From CAYMJO01 sp964391305 (lineage in GTDB: Bacteria > Patescibacteriota > CALEFQ01), in assembly GCA_964391305.1 (NCBI GenBank), contig CAYMJO010000024.1:1-14088 (forward strand): a stretch of 14,088 nt of DNA, written 5' to 3'. Within the stretch, counting starts at the first letter, position 1; the number at the start of each line of letters is the position of its first letter. This document shows positions 1 to 7,834 of the stretch, piece by piece. The notes beneath the pieces are model-generated. The model saw only the letters and a list, made by a program, of their open reading frames with translations, was not told the origin of the DNA and ran no database searches. A program made the translations under genes and the position numbers.

Positions 1-62
1 GTCGGTGTCGGTGTCGGTGTCGGAGTTGGCGTCGGAGTCGGGGTTGGAGTCGGCGTCGGCGT
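1..62 (-). repeat. Hexanucleotide repeat coding for (Thr-Pro)n linker
   Basis: About ten imperfect copies of GTCGGN on the plus strand encode ten consecutive Thr-Pro pairs at the end of the visible S8 peptidase. Third positions vary, so it is a degenerate tandem array, not a perfect microsatellite. The array reaches the window edge and may continue. Such Thr-Pro stretches are common as extended linkers between secreted domains; the same flavour appears in the two lipoproteins of this window. Confidence 0.9.
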
Positions 63-1883
63 TCCTTCCTCTGAAGTTGCCGCGCTCACATTTGCCGCCG
101 ATGAATAATTAAAGCTTGTATCGTAAGAAAATATCGAATAGTAATAGGTCGTACTCTGACTAAGTCCCGTATCCGTATGACTCGCGCTGGAACCATCGTA
201 CACGACAGTCCCATCTGAAACGCTCGAGGAATAACGACCCGTGTTTCTCAAAACCTTAACCCCTGCAAAATCTCTATCGGAAGGATTACTCCAAGATAAA
301 GTTATTTGATTTGTATCGCCAGAAGCGGCTGTGTTTTCCACTAACCCCGGAGAAATTGTATCCACAAGAGTGCCGGTGAGCGTTGTCCCCGCGTTGATCC
401 GTCCATAACCATAATATATATCAAACCCAGAGTCTCCTATATCGTCCGCAGAGCTCTCTATAAGCTGTTCAACTTCGGCATTCGTCATTGATGGATTCTT
501 GGCAAGAACCAAAGCGACAAGCCCCGAAACATGCGGGCATGCCATGGAAGTGCCACTTGCTCTCGTATAATTAGATCCAACCGCAGTTCCCATGCTCGTT
601 CCAGATGCCCGCAGGGATAAAGTATCAACGCCGGGAGCCGCCACATCTATCTTATTCCCATAATTTGAAAAAGAAGCCCTATCATCATTTGAATCCGTTG
701 CCGCAACCGTCACAACGTTGTCCATCCTCGCCGGCTGATAATAGCTAGCATCATAATTGCTGTTGCCCGCAGCGGCGACGAAAATGGCGCCATTGGCATA
801 AGCATAATTTATCACATCTTGGAGCGACTGCGAGTACCCCCCGCCGCCCCAGCTATTGCTCAAAACGTCCGCGCCGTTGTCAACCGCATATTGGATCGAG
901 CTCACGGCACCGGAAATATATCCAGATCCATACAAACTCAAAAATTTAACAGGCATAACCTTGCCTGTCCAATTCACGCCAACAACACCAGTCGAATTAT
1001 TTCCTACTCCAGCCACTGTGCCCGCAACGTGAGTTCCGTGACCATGATCATCAATTGGATCCGCATCCCCGTTGTAAAAATCATAACCATAGTAATCATC
1101 TATATAACCGTTTCCATCATCGTCGATGCTATTTCCCTGAACCTCATCAGTGTTGGTCCACATATTTGCCGCGATATCTGCATGATTATAGTCTATGCCC
1201 GTGTCGATCACGGCAACGGTTATATTACTGCTCCCCGTAGTTTCATCCCAAGCTGAAGCAGACTCTATTTTTTTGATGCCCCAAAGGTCAGCATAGTTCT
1301 GTCCCCAAGTTCCGCTCGAAGAATAATATGGATCGTTTGGAGTGCTCACCGTTTCAACTTTGAAATCCGGCTCCGCATATTCTATTGCCGGATCATCTTT
1401 GTAATCCTGGACCACTTGCTCTATATTGGCTTTTTCTTCAAGTTCCATGTTATAAATAGTGGAAAGATCCGGCTCTTCAAAAGCTAGTTCTCCCTTTGTA
1501 AGTCGCTGATGCTCGCTTTCGGACTTCATCTTGGGCTCTTCCTCAAAAACCTGTTCCATATTCTTAACTTTATGTTCTTTATTCAGTTCATCGACGCTCG
1601 CAATCCCAGTTTCTTCCGGCTCTATATCCTTTTTTAATTTAGACTTCTCCTCTTCTTTGAATTTGACAATAATTCGATCTTCGGCATATTCCCCTTTTAT
1701 ATCTTCTGAATTGGAATTACCGTTCTCCTTCAAATCTCCAACGCTAGAAAACAAATTCGCTGTAAATCTGCCATCTTTTTTAATAAAGACAAACAAGATC
1801 ACGCTCACGGCCACGATTACAACTATTGAAATGAATATTAAAGATCTAAGGCTTTCAGCCGGTTGCTCTTGTTTGTTTTTCAT
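1..1883 (-). CDS. S8 (subtilisin-like) serine peptidase, membrane-anchored, FnIII and Thr-Pro linker; 3' end outside window
   Basis: Extracytoplasmic serine endopeptidase of family S8; the frame is open from ATG at 1883 to the left edge (627 codons seen, no stop). Seen in order: a hydrophobic segment at residues 14-34 (signal anchor or uncleaved signal), a propeptide-like region ending in an EYAEPDF motif at 168-174, and a catalytic domain with D227 (VIDTGID), H282 (HGTHVAG), oxyanion N374 (AAGN) and S446 (SGTSMACPH). A fibronectin-III-like domain follows at about 520-600, then ten Thr-Pro pairs up to the edge. An RASGTSM motif occurs twice, at 441-447 and at 425-431; only the later one is followed by the family's C/A-P-H, so it is taken as the active site. 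No Shine-Dalgarno precedes the start; a strong promoter lies 92 bases upstream. Family call is firm; substrate is unknown. What lies beyond the linker cannot be seen. Confidence 0.93.
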   Translation of the reverse strand, partial: MKNKQEQPAESLRSLIFISIVVIVAVSVILFVFIKKDGRFTANLFSSVGDLKENGNSNSEDIKGEYAEDRIIVKFKEEEKSKLKKDIEPEETGIASVDELNKEHKVKNMEQVFEEEPKMKSESEHQRLTKGELAFEEPDLSTIYNMELEEKANIEQVVQDYKDDPAIEYAEPDFKVETVSTPNDPYYSSSGTWGQNYADLWGIKKIESASAWDETTGSSNITVAVIDTGIDYNHADIAANMWTNTDEVQGNSIDDDGNGYIDDYYGYDFYNGDADPIDDHGHGTHVAGTVAGVGNNSTGVVGVNWTGKVMPVKFLSLYGSGYISGAVSSIQYAVDNGADVLSNSWGGGGYSQSLQDVINYAYANGAIFVAAAGNSNYDASYYQPARMDNVVTVAATDSNDDRASFSNYGNKIDVAAPGVDTLSLRASGTSMGTAVGSNYTRASGTSMACPHVSGLVALVLAKNPSMTNAEVEQLIESSADDIGDSGFDIYYGYGRINAGTTLTGTLVDTISPGLVENTAASGDTNQITLSWSNPSDRDFAGVKVLRNTGRYSSSVSDGTVVYDGSSASHTDTGLSQSTTYYYSIFSYDTSFNYSSAANVSAATSEEGTPTPTPTPTPTPTPTPTPTP

Positions 1884-1974
1884 AAAATTTTTTATTTTTT
1901 AAAAAATAAAAGGGCAAAACCAAAAAGTTCACCCTTGTTAAAAAATGTAAAAAACATTTTTTATTCATACTAAT

Positions 1975-2003
1975 ATTATATCATATAAAAAAGATTAAGT
2001 CAA
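1975..2003 (-). promoter_or_regulatory. Sigma70-type promoter of the S8 peptidase
   Basis: On the minus strand TTGACT (1998-2003), a 17-base spacer, and TATAAT (1975-1980), with a TG one base before the -10. This predicts a start near 1968 and a leader of about 85 bases. The leader is extremely AT-rich, with a weak 9-bp stem (1940-1948 with 1954-1962) and a 22-base A/T palindrome (1890-1911) close to the start codon. Confidence 0.75.
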
Positions 2004-2062
2004 ATAATTTTCGTACAACTCCGAGTTTCCATTTTTAAAATATGATTTACAAAATATGAATC

Positions 2063-2091
2063 TTGGGATAAAATCAAGCTATCTATATAAA
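2063..2091 (+). promoter_or_regulatory. Candidate promoter of the RDD gene, possibly leaderless
   Basis: TTGGGA (2063-2068), 17 bases, TATAAA (2086-2091). The expected transcription start falls at about 2098-2099, which is the ATG itself. No Shine-Dalgarno is present before the ATG, which agrees with a leaderless mRNA. The -35 match is only partial. Confidence 0.4.
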
Positions 2092-2098
2092 TCCAAAT

Positions 2099-2563
2099 AT
2101 GAACAATACAAATGATCAACACTTCAATGCCCTGACCAATTTCGCAGGCTACGCGGGCTTTTGGAAAAGAGTAGTCGCAATCTTAATTGACGGCATAATA
2201 CTAAACATCGCCGCATATCTAATCGCTATTCCGTTCGGCATCCAAATTTACACGTATGGGGGAAATATGGCTGACTTTAATGCAACGGCATTGCTGATCG
2301 AAATAATCACGCCGTGGCTTTACTTTTCCCTGCTTGAAAGTTCGCCGAAGCAGGCAACCGCAGGAAAAATGGCAATTGGAATAATAGTTACAGACTTGCA
2401 GGGCAATCGGATTTCTTTCGGACGCGCAACAGGGCGGTACTTTGCAAAGATTGTATCTGCGATAATAATATTCATCGGCTACATCATGGCAGGATTCACC
2501 CAAAAAAAGCAAGCGCTTCACGATATGATATCCGGGTGCTTAGTAATTAACAAACCAAAATAA
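2099..2563 (+). CDS. RDD family integral membrane protein
   Basis: Small membrane protein of 154 residues, the usual size of a minimal RDD domain. The signature is visible: YAGFWKRVVAILIDG at 18-32 holds the conserved Arg (R24) and first Asp (D31), and ALHDMISG at 139-146 holds the later Asp (D142). Three hydrophobic segments lie at about 25-47, 62-80 and 114-133. RDD proteins are poorly characterised; some have been linked to ion transport, but nothing here identifies a substrate. It is divergent from the S8 peptidase and precedes the response regulator by 177 bases with its own promoters between, so it need not be co-transcribed. The start is the first in-frame ATG and leaves the family N-terminus complete. 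Confidence 0.88.
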   Translation: MNNTNDQHFNALTNFAGYAGFWKRVVAILIDGIILNIAAYLIAIPFGIQIYTYGGNMADFNATALLIEIITPWLYFSLLESSPKQATAGKMAIGIIVTDLQGNRISFGRATGRYFAKIVSAIIIFIGYIMAGFTQKKQALHDMISGCLVINKPK

Positions 2564-2676
2564 TTTTTAAAAAAAAATAAAAAAACGCTTGCGCTTATCG
2601 GAAAATTAAATTAGTATAATATAAAAGGATTTTTACCAAGCTCGAGCCCATTTACAACCGTCCCCATGTAATTTCG

Positions 2677-2705
2677 TTGAACTTTCTTAAAAAATTCCAT
2701 ATAAT
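2677..2705 (+). promoter_or_regulatory. Promoter of the response regulator-greA operon
   Basis: TTGAAC (2677-2682), 17-base spacer, TATAAT (2700-2705), giving a start near 2712 and a 29-base leader before the ATG at 2741. A second TATAAT lies at 2615-2620, but no good -35 is placed before it, so it is at most an additional weak start. Confidence 0.65.
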
Positions 2706-2740
2706 AACATTGCCCCACATAAAAAACATAACTTCAATTC

Positions 2741-3121
2741 ATGTCATCAAAAATTTTATTCATTGAAGATGATGAATTTATAGCAGATCTATATTTGACA
2801 AAATTAGATTTGTCGGGACTAGAGGTGAGACTCGCCAAAGACGGCCAAGAGGGGATACAAATGGCCAATAAAGGAAACTATGATCTGGTTCTTCTGGATT
2901 TACTTTTGCCAAAGATTAACGGATTCAAGGTTCTTGAAAAAATAAAGCAAGATGAAAAATACGAAAATACGCCAGTGGTCATTCTAAGCAATTTGGGACA
3001 GCAACAAGAAGTCGAAAAGGGATTGAACATGGGCGCGGACGAATATTTAATAAAAGCTCACTTTACTCCGCAAGAAGTTGTTGAAAAAATAATAAACAAA
3101 CTCAAAGAAAAGCCTCTATGA
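2741..3121 (+). CDS. CheY-like single-domain response regulator
   Basis: Phosphoacceptor receiver domain without an output domain (126 residues). The receiver residues are all present: the acidic pair D10-D11 after ILFIE, phospho-acceptor D53 in VLLDLLLP, S83 in the Thr/Ser switch position (VVILSN) and K105 in YLIKA. It presumably takes phosphate from a histidine kinase encoded elsewhere and acts by protein contact, since no DNA-binding region exists. Its TGA overlaps the ATG of greA (ATGA, 3118-3121), so translation of the two is likely coupled. No kinase is in the window, so the signal is unknown. No clear Shine-Dalgarno precedes the ATG. Confidence 0.93.
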   Translation: MSSKILFIEDDEFIADLYLTKLDLSGLEVRLAKDGQEGIQMANKGNYDLVLLDLLLPKINGFKVLEKIKQDEKYENTPVVILSNLGQQQEVEKGLNMGADEYLIKAHFTPQEVVEKIINKLKEKPL

Positions 3122-3576
3122 AAAATCTAATTACAAAAGAAGGCTTCGAAAAGCTTGAGAAACACCTCAAGTTTCTTAAAAATATCAAACGCAGGGAGGT
3201 TGCAAGAGACATCGAAAAAGCCTTGGCGCTTGAAGGCGACACGGGAGACAATCCAGAGCTTGACACGGCAAGACAGGAACAGGCAATGGTTGAAAAAGAA
3301 ATAACGGAAGTAGAAGAAATACTGGACAACTCTCAAATTATCAGAAAGAGGCGATCCACAAGGACGGCTAGGATTGGATCCACCGTGAAAGTAAAAGCAG
3401 AAAATTTGGAAGCAAAATTTAAGATTGTCGGCGCAACCGAGGCAGACCCACACAATGGAAAAATATCGCATGCCTCTCCGCTTGGTCAGGCACTTTTAAA
3501 TCGCACGCCCGGCGAAAAAATACTAGTGGAATTGCCAGATGGAAAAATGCAATACCTAATCTGCACGGTCAGCTAG
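3118..3576 (+). CDS. greA: Transcription elongation factor GreA
   Basis: GreA enters the secondary channel of RNA polymerase and stimulates cleavage of backtracked RNA. The 152-residue length is close to the usual 155-160. An N-terminal antiparallel coiled coil spans about 8-74, and the FKBP-like C-terminal domain about 82-152, with the family motif SPLGQALL. The tip of the coiled coil reads GDTGDNPEL at 40-48: D41 is the conserved catalytic acid, while the second acid, Glu44 in E. coli GreA, is Asp44 here. The gene starts inside the stop codon of the response regulator and ends before a strong stem-loop terminator, so the two form a compact operon. Confidence 0.95.
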   Translation: MKNLITKEGFEKLEKHLKFLKNIKRREVARDIEKALALEGDTGDNPELDTARQEQAMVEKEITEVEEILDNSQIIRKRRSTRTARIGSTVKVKAENLEAKFKIVGATEADPHNGKISHASPLGQALLNRTPGEKILVELPDGKMQYLICTVS

Positions 3577-3630
3577 ACTTAAGGAATACGCATGCAGAGA
3601 CAACGTTTTCTTTTTTCCAAAAAAATTAGA

Positions 3631-3675
3631 AAACCGCCAAAAGACAAAAGCCTGAAGCCTTTTAGCGGTTTTTTT
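3631..3675. terminator. Bidirectional rho-independent terminator between convergent genes
   Basis: AAACCGC (3631-3637) pairs with GCGGTTT (3665-3671); the stem continues inward with AAAAG (3639-3643) against CTTTT (3659-3663) after one mismatch. The plus strand continues in a T-run (3669-3675) for greA. The minus strand, after the same stem, reads TTTTC then a T-rich stretch, fitting the end of the mosaic protein gene. Confidence 0.8.
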
Positions 3676-3739
3676 GTTAAAAGTTTTTCCAATTTCTTGG
3701 AAGAAAAAACAGAATAACACAATTCCAAAATGAGCGAGA

Positions 3740-6700
3740 TCAGTTTATTTTACAAAGCTGCACATCATCGACCCAAACGGTTTCTGGACAATCGCCAAGA
3801 ATGAAAGCCAGACGAGTGTGCACACCCTCATCGAAAACTGATCGGAAATTGTAGAGATACTTCTGCCAATCCGTTCCGAGATAAACGAGCCTGTGAAGAG
3901 TTTGACTTTCGGTCTGCAAGTCATCAAAAATTCCCACAAACATAGTTCTCGGCAATTCAGCACGCGCCCAAAACGACAGACGGTAATTCGCATTTCTTTC
4001 AAGGGGAATCCCAACTTGTTTTAGCTGAACCATGTAGTTCTCCCATGATTGCTTCACCTGATCAACCCTCATGGAACAGTATCCCTCTGTCGAAACATCA
4101 CAATCCCCGCAAACAAATCCATATCCAAGATGGTTTTCAAAAAGCCAGTGGTAAAGACCGTTTTCAAAGCTGTGCTCAAAGCTGCTGTTTTGAACCAAGT
4201 TCTCTCCAAACCCGGAATTACTTTCGAAGGTCACCCTGCAAGAGTCGTAGGAAATAACATCTTGAGTTCCCTTCTTACAAATAGCGGCAAAGAACTGCGC
4301 ATCTAAGCTGCCTAGACTATTTGGCACTTCAAACTGCAAAATTTGTTCCGCCTGATCGTATCCCGCCGAGAGGTTCTTTGTAACAAAATCCTGTCCCAAA
4401 TAAACCGGACGCCAGCTGGGCCATGACCAATAATTGCCGTTTATCTCAAGGATAACATACAGATCAACTTTGACCCCCAAGGTTGTAGAATTCACAAGAT
4501 TGACATTCAGAGAAAAGTCATCTCCACAACGATATATTCTTCGACGATTGGTTGATATGGTGACAACCGGCTTGATTGGTCCAGACGGAGAACGTTCCTG
4601 CTTAATTGTAATACCGTCAGATGGGCTTCCCAAGAGAGTCTCCTGCCCCAGATTATCTCTGAACTTGGCTTTTCCGTAGTAGCGATCGCCGGGAATTCCT
4701 GTATAGTGAAAAGTACCACTTGTATCATTGGTCCAGCCTTGCCATACAATTTCTTTAAAAGAAGAATCTCTGGCAACCTCGAAGAAAACATTTTCAACGC
4801 CGGTTGGACAGTCAAAGGTAAACTTCACCATACGGTCATCCGATATTTCTCCTTCGTCAAATGTCTGCGGTGTAAGTCCGACAAGAATACCATCTGAAGT
4901 TCTGCCCCATCGTCCCCATTCGCCGCCCGCCTCAATATAACAGGTGGTAGCGTAATATTTCTGGCCCAAAACAGAATCGCGGAACACGAAACTGCCTTCC
5001 ATATCTCCCTCATGCCTTCCCACAACGTTTCTGTATTCCCTGTCTGTCGCTATCTTCACCTGGACCTTCTGTGGTCCTACGTATTTGGGATAATAGAAAG
5101 TTACCGCATTGCTCGCCGAGTAATCGCCGGTGTCATCCGTCTCCGAAGGAACACCTAGAGTTATTCCATCGGACGGCTGGCCCCATTGAGTCCAATATCT
5201 TTCATAGAGCATAACGCGGCCATAGTAAGTACTCCCCATTGATCCCATAAATTCCACAACGCCTATCTGGGCAACTTCACCCTGCCAGAAGATGCTGGTG
5301 AACCCCGAATCTGTCGCCACTTGCATCATCGCGCTGTCTGCACCCGACAAAATCTCGAAGTACATCTTGAATTTCGCATCCGAAGAAAATTGGCCTTCAT
5401 CCCAGCATTTCGGTGCCCTCCCGGGAGTCTGTCCATCGGACACCGCCCCGTATCCGCCCCAATGACTGCCATAATCATAAACCTTGATGCGTCCGTAATA
5501 TGTAACACCCCATTGACCTTCGTAGCCTTTATCTCTTCCATTCATCAAGCCTTCCCAAGTTATTAAGTGCGGGCTAAACAATGGATCGGTCGATATCTGC
5601 AGATAGGCAGCTTCGATACCTGGAATTGCCTGATACCAAAGATGAAAGATCTGATCACCAGACGTGTCTCCATCGTCAAAGCACGGAAATGTCATCCCAA
5701 TGGTGATCCCGTCTGAAGGTTTGCCATATTCTCCCCAATGGCTGTCCTCCATAAGCTTGACTCTGGCATAGTAGGTCTTGCCGTCTTGTCCCGAGAAGGC
5801 TCTGTCACCGGTTGGGGGAGCATCTGTTTCCCAGACCACTTGTGTGAACGAACCATCAACAGCAACTTGCATATGAATCATCTCTATGCCAGTCAAAACA
5901 GGATAAGAAAAATGTACAACTGGATCGTTGGAAAAAACTCCTTCATCGTATGTCGGTACTGTACAGCCAATCTGAATGCCATTGCTTATGCCTCCAAAAT
6001 AACTCACCACTCCATTCGAAGCTTGTATTCTGACACGAGCATAATAAACTCTTCCCGCACCAAGAGAGAAAGCTTTATCACCTGAAGCCCTGCCGCACCA
6101 ATCCTGCCATACCACATTCTGAAAATCAGGATCCCAAGCGACTTGCATGTAGCAGTCTTGCGCTCCACTGGGAACCGGATAGGAAAAGTGTACTGTCGGA
6201 TCACAAGATTGTTCACCTTCATCGTGAGTATTGACAGAACCGGGAACATAGAGGTTGTTGCCGTCAATTTCCCTGCCATTGCCGGCGTAAACCCGAACTT
6301 GGCCAACTGCTTCGAGCATATGATACCCATCTTCAAGGTTTTGTCTTATACCAGGACCGTCACTCGCGCTATGCGGATCCGAAGTTGGTGCACCAACAAA
6401 ATCACCATTCTTGCCAGGCGCAAACTTGTCAATAAAAAGATTGAACAAGTTTTTGAATAATAGGTAGGCTTCGTTTTTACCACCCTCGTTGCCTCTATCG
6501 TAAAAAATGACGCTTGGTCCCCATACACCTCCCTCGAAAAATTGAACGTCGTACTCTTTTCCTCTTTTATTGCGCATTCTGCTAACGGTCGCACGTCCGG
6601 TAAATCTGCCAGTCGCATCTCCAAGAAATTGAGCTCTTCCGTTTTTGTTGTAGCAATCGATCATGGCTTGTGTTCCTCCGTCTGATCCATCACCGGGACT

Positions 6701-7621
6701 AGCAGAACCAAAATTGGAATAGTAGTGAATTTCCGCGTTGCCATCTCGCCAAAGCAAATATCCACGTTGAAAATCCTGCCGCGCAGTGCCATGATACGCA
6801 TATTCATCGTTTATCACCTGTCCAAGAGCAGATCTCGGTCCGCCCATATTGCGCCATTTTCCCCAAAAGCCAGAACGAATCACATAGGCGCTATGCGCGC
6901 CGCCAAGAGCATCATAGACAATGGCGCAAGGACCGAAAGAACCACGATCATAACGCTGGATATAGCAATCTTGGCCTTGTCTATTAAAATCGTAATACCA
7001 GTGAATTCCATCTATGGCGGGACCCATCCTGCCGTGTCCACCATTTCTGTTATAGGCTTCGTTGAAAAGTTGGGAGTTTTGGGAAGGATAAGTGGTGCTT
7101 GAATTCCCACCCGGCGGATTGCCCCATCTGATGAAAGAGGATGGAACAGAACTTCCCCTAGATGACTCAGAAGTATGATAGTGAATATGCGCAGAACTCG
7201 TACCACTGTTACCGCACAATCCTATTATCTGGCTCGCCTTTACGTGCTCACCTTTCCTGACAAAGATTTTTTCTAAATGAGCAAGCCAGCCATAACTATC
7301 TTCTCCATACTTAATCTCAACACAGTTGCCCCAACCAGAACTTTCCCACCTGGCAACGGTAATTTCACCTCCAGCGGGAGCTGCCACTGCCCTGCCAAAA
7401 TCATCATTGCCGTTTCCCCAATTAAAATCCCATGCATATCTTATTGTACTCCCTGGTCTATGCGTACATTCCGAACAAGTTTCGTTATTACCTTGAGAAC
7501 ACCACCATGCCTCCCCTTCAAAATAAGGAAGGTGCAACAACGGAGTAGCCATAACGACTTGAAACGAGAAACAACAAAACAACACAAAAACAAAACTAGC
7601 CGCAACAAGCAACCTTTTCAT
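3740..7621 (-). CDS. Exported mosaic protein: M23-like metallopeptidase, LGFP-like repeats, six FnIII-like repeats, CBM-like C-terminus
   Basis: A 1293-residue secreted protein. Residues 1-25 form a signal peptide (MKRLL, hydrophobic core, VMA-T cleavage site likely). Residues 30-170 look like an M23 (LytM/lysostaphin-type) zinc peptidase: H54 upstream of YAWDF with D65, H115 in the WLAHLEK segment, and an AHIHYH motif (H145, H147). About 185-300 and 320-450 resemble LGFP-type repeats (GGPRSALG, FQRGYLLW). Residues 465-1006 hold six units of about 90 residues that begin near F/YDEG and end near SDGI. A beta-rich region follows (1015-1135), then a CBM4/9-like domain (1140-1293) starting NLVQNSSFE. 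By family knowledge M23 enzymes cut peptidoglycan cross-links; target and activity here are inferred. The start is fixed by a GAAAGGAG Shine-Dalgarno at 7628-7635, far stronger than in most neighbours. No sortase motif is seen. Confidence 0.85.
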   Translation of the reverse strand: MKRLLVAASFVFVLFCCFSFQVVMATPLLHLPYFEGEAWWCSQGNNETCSECTHRPGSTIRYAWDFNWGNGNDDFGRAVAAPAGGEITVARWESSGWGNCVEIKYGEDSYGWLAHLEKIFVRKGEHVKASQIIGLCGNSGTSSAHIHYHTSESSRGSSVPSSFIRWGNPPGGNSSTTYPSQNSQLFNEAYNRNGGHGRMGPAIDGIHWYYDFNRQGQDCYIQRYDRGSFGPCAIVYDALGGAHSAYVIRSGFWGKWRNMGGPRSALGQVINDEYAYHGTARQDFQRGYLLWRDGNAEIHYYSNFGSASPGDGSDGGTQAMIDCYNKNGRAQFLGDATGRFTGRATVSRMRNKRGKEYDVQFFEGGVWGPSVIFYDRGNEGGKNEAYLLFKNLFNLFIDKFAPGKNGDFVGAPTSDPHSASDGPGIRQNLEDGYHMLEAVGQVRVYAGNGREIDGNNLYVPGSVNTHDEGEQSCDPTVHFSYPVPSGAQDCYMQVAWDPDFQNVVWQDWCGRASGDKAFSLGAGRVYYARVRIQASNGVVSYFGGISNGIQIGCTVPTYDEGVFSNDPVVHFSYPVLTGIEMIHMQVAVDGSFTQVVWETDAPPTGDRAFSGQDGKTYYARVKLMEDSHWGEYGKPSDGITIGMTFPCFDDGDTSGDQIFHLWYQAIPGIEAAYLQISTDPLFSPHLITWEGLMNGRDKGYEGQWGVTYYGRIKVYDYGSHWGGYGAVSDGQTPGRAPKCWDEGQFSSDAKFKMYFEILSGADSAMMQVATDSGFTSIFWQGEVAQIGVVEFMGSMGSTYYGRVMLYERYWTQWGQPSDGITLGVPSETDDTGDYSASNAVTFYYPKYVGPQKVQVKIATDREYRNVVGRHEGDMEGSFVFRDSVLGQKYYATTCYIEAGGEWGRWGRTSDGILVGLTPQTFDEGEISDDRMVKFTFDCPTGVENVFFEVARDSSFKEIVWQGWTNDTSGTFHYTGIPGDRYYGKAKFRDNLGQETLLGSPSDGITIKQERSPSGPIKPVVTISTNRRRIYRCGDDFSLNVNLVNSTTLGVKVDLYVILEINGNYWSWPSWRPVYLGQDFVTKNLSAGYDQAEQILQFEVPNSLGSLDAQFFAAICKKGTQDVISYDSCRVTFESNSGFGENLVQNSSFEHSFENGLYHWLFENHLGYGFVCGDCDVSTEGYCSMRVDQVKQSWENYMVQLKQVGIPLERNANYRLSFWARAELPRTMFVGIFDDLQTESQTLHRLVYLGTDWQKYLYNFRSVFDEGVHTRLAFILGDCPETVWVDDVQLCKIN
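4604..6229 (-). repeat. Six tandem fibronectin-III-like protein repeats within the mosaic protein
   Basis: Units of about 88-93 residues start near residues 465, 553, 643, 736, 824 and 916. Shared landmarks are an acidic opening (DEG or DDG), an aromatic beta strand (HFSYPV, HLWYQA, KMYFEI), a QVA-D-F stretch, YYARV or YYGRV, WG-WG or WG-YG, and a closing SDGI-I-G. Conservation is at protein level only; the DNA copies have diverged, so the array is old. Similar repeat chains usually act as spacers or glycan or protein adhesion modules. Confidence 0.8.
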
Positions 7622-7627
7622 CTCAAT

Positions 7628-7635
7628 CTCCTTTC
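7628..7635 (-). promoter_or_regulatory. Strong Shine-Dalgarno fixing the mosaic protein start
   Basis: Minus strand GAAAGGAG, six bases before ATG at 7621. A near copy of the same initiation context (GAAAGGAGG then TTGAA and ATG) lies 114 bases upstream, but its ATG is followed only by a Val codon and a stop. Confidence 0.85.
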
Positions 7636-7691
7636 AAGAGTTTGATATTCTGAAATAGACAACAAATTTTGGTTTTTTCTTTTGGTTTATG

Positions 7692-7726
7692 CTTCTCCGT
7701 AAATGCGGAGAAGGAGAGTTATAGCA
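7692..7726 (-). promoter_or_regulatory. Extended -10 promoter followed by a 5' stem-loop, leader of the mosaic protein
   Basis: On the minus strand TGC-TATAAC (7718-7726) matches an extended -10 element; no -35 is evident. Directly downstream, within about five bases, is a perfect 8-bp stem (7706-7713 with 7692-7699) with a 6-base loop. If the promoter is right, the transcript would begin at the stem, a position known to protect some bacterial mRNAs from decay. The stem is certain, the promoter is inferred. Confidence 0.45.
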
Positions 7727-7749
7727 TTAAACCATTTCAACCTCCTTTC
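7727..7749 (-). other. Minimal ORF (Met-Val-stop) with an ideal Shine-Dalgarno
   Basis: GAAAGGAGG (7741-7749), TTGAA, ATG at 7735-7733, GTT, TAA (7729-7727). The context closely matches the true start of the mosaic gene downstream. It may be a decoy or regulatory initiation site, or the relic of a duplicated leader. It is only transcribed if a promoter exists upstream of 7749. Confidence 0.4.
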
Positions 7750-7776
7750 AAAAATGGGTTAAAGTTACAACGATAG

Positions 7777-7830
7777 TCTTTGAAAAACCCTTGAAATGCA
7801 ATTTCATCCTGTATATTCAATTTTCAAAGA
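7777..7830. repeat. Nested inverted repeat in the spacer upstream of the mosaic protein
   Basis: TCTTTGAAAA (7777-7786) is the exact inverse of TTTTCAAAGA (7821-7830); inside it TGAAAT (7792-7797) pairs with ATTTCA (7801-7806) across GCA. It lies between the end of the 225-residue gene and the leader of the mosaic gene. No T-run follows on either strand, so it is not a standard terminator. Confidence 0.6.
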
Positions 7831-7834
7831 GCAT

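Noticed and set aside
1531..1902. 123-residue plus-strand open frame, Ser/Phe-rich
   Set aside because: Antisense shadow of the N-terminal part of the S8 peptidase, whose frame has clear catalytic motifs.
2581..2620. Terminator or strong promoter directly after the RDD gene
   Set aside because: The GC stem there is only three pairs, and TATAAT at 2615 lacks a well-placed -35.
7741..7830. Resemblance to rRNA-operon flanks (CCTCCTTTC and CTTTGAAAA-like boxes)
   Set aside because: No 16S, 23S or tRNA sequence adjoins; the boxes are short and may be chance or ordinary leader elements.
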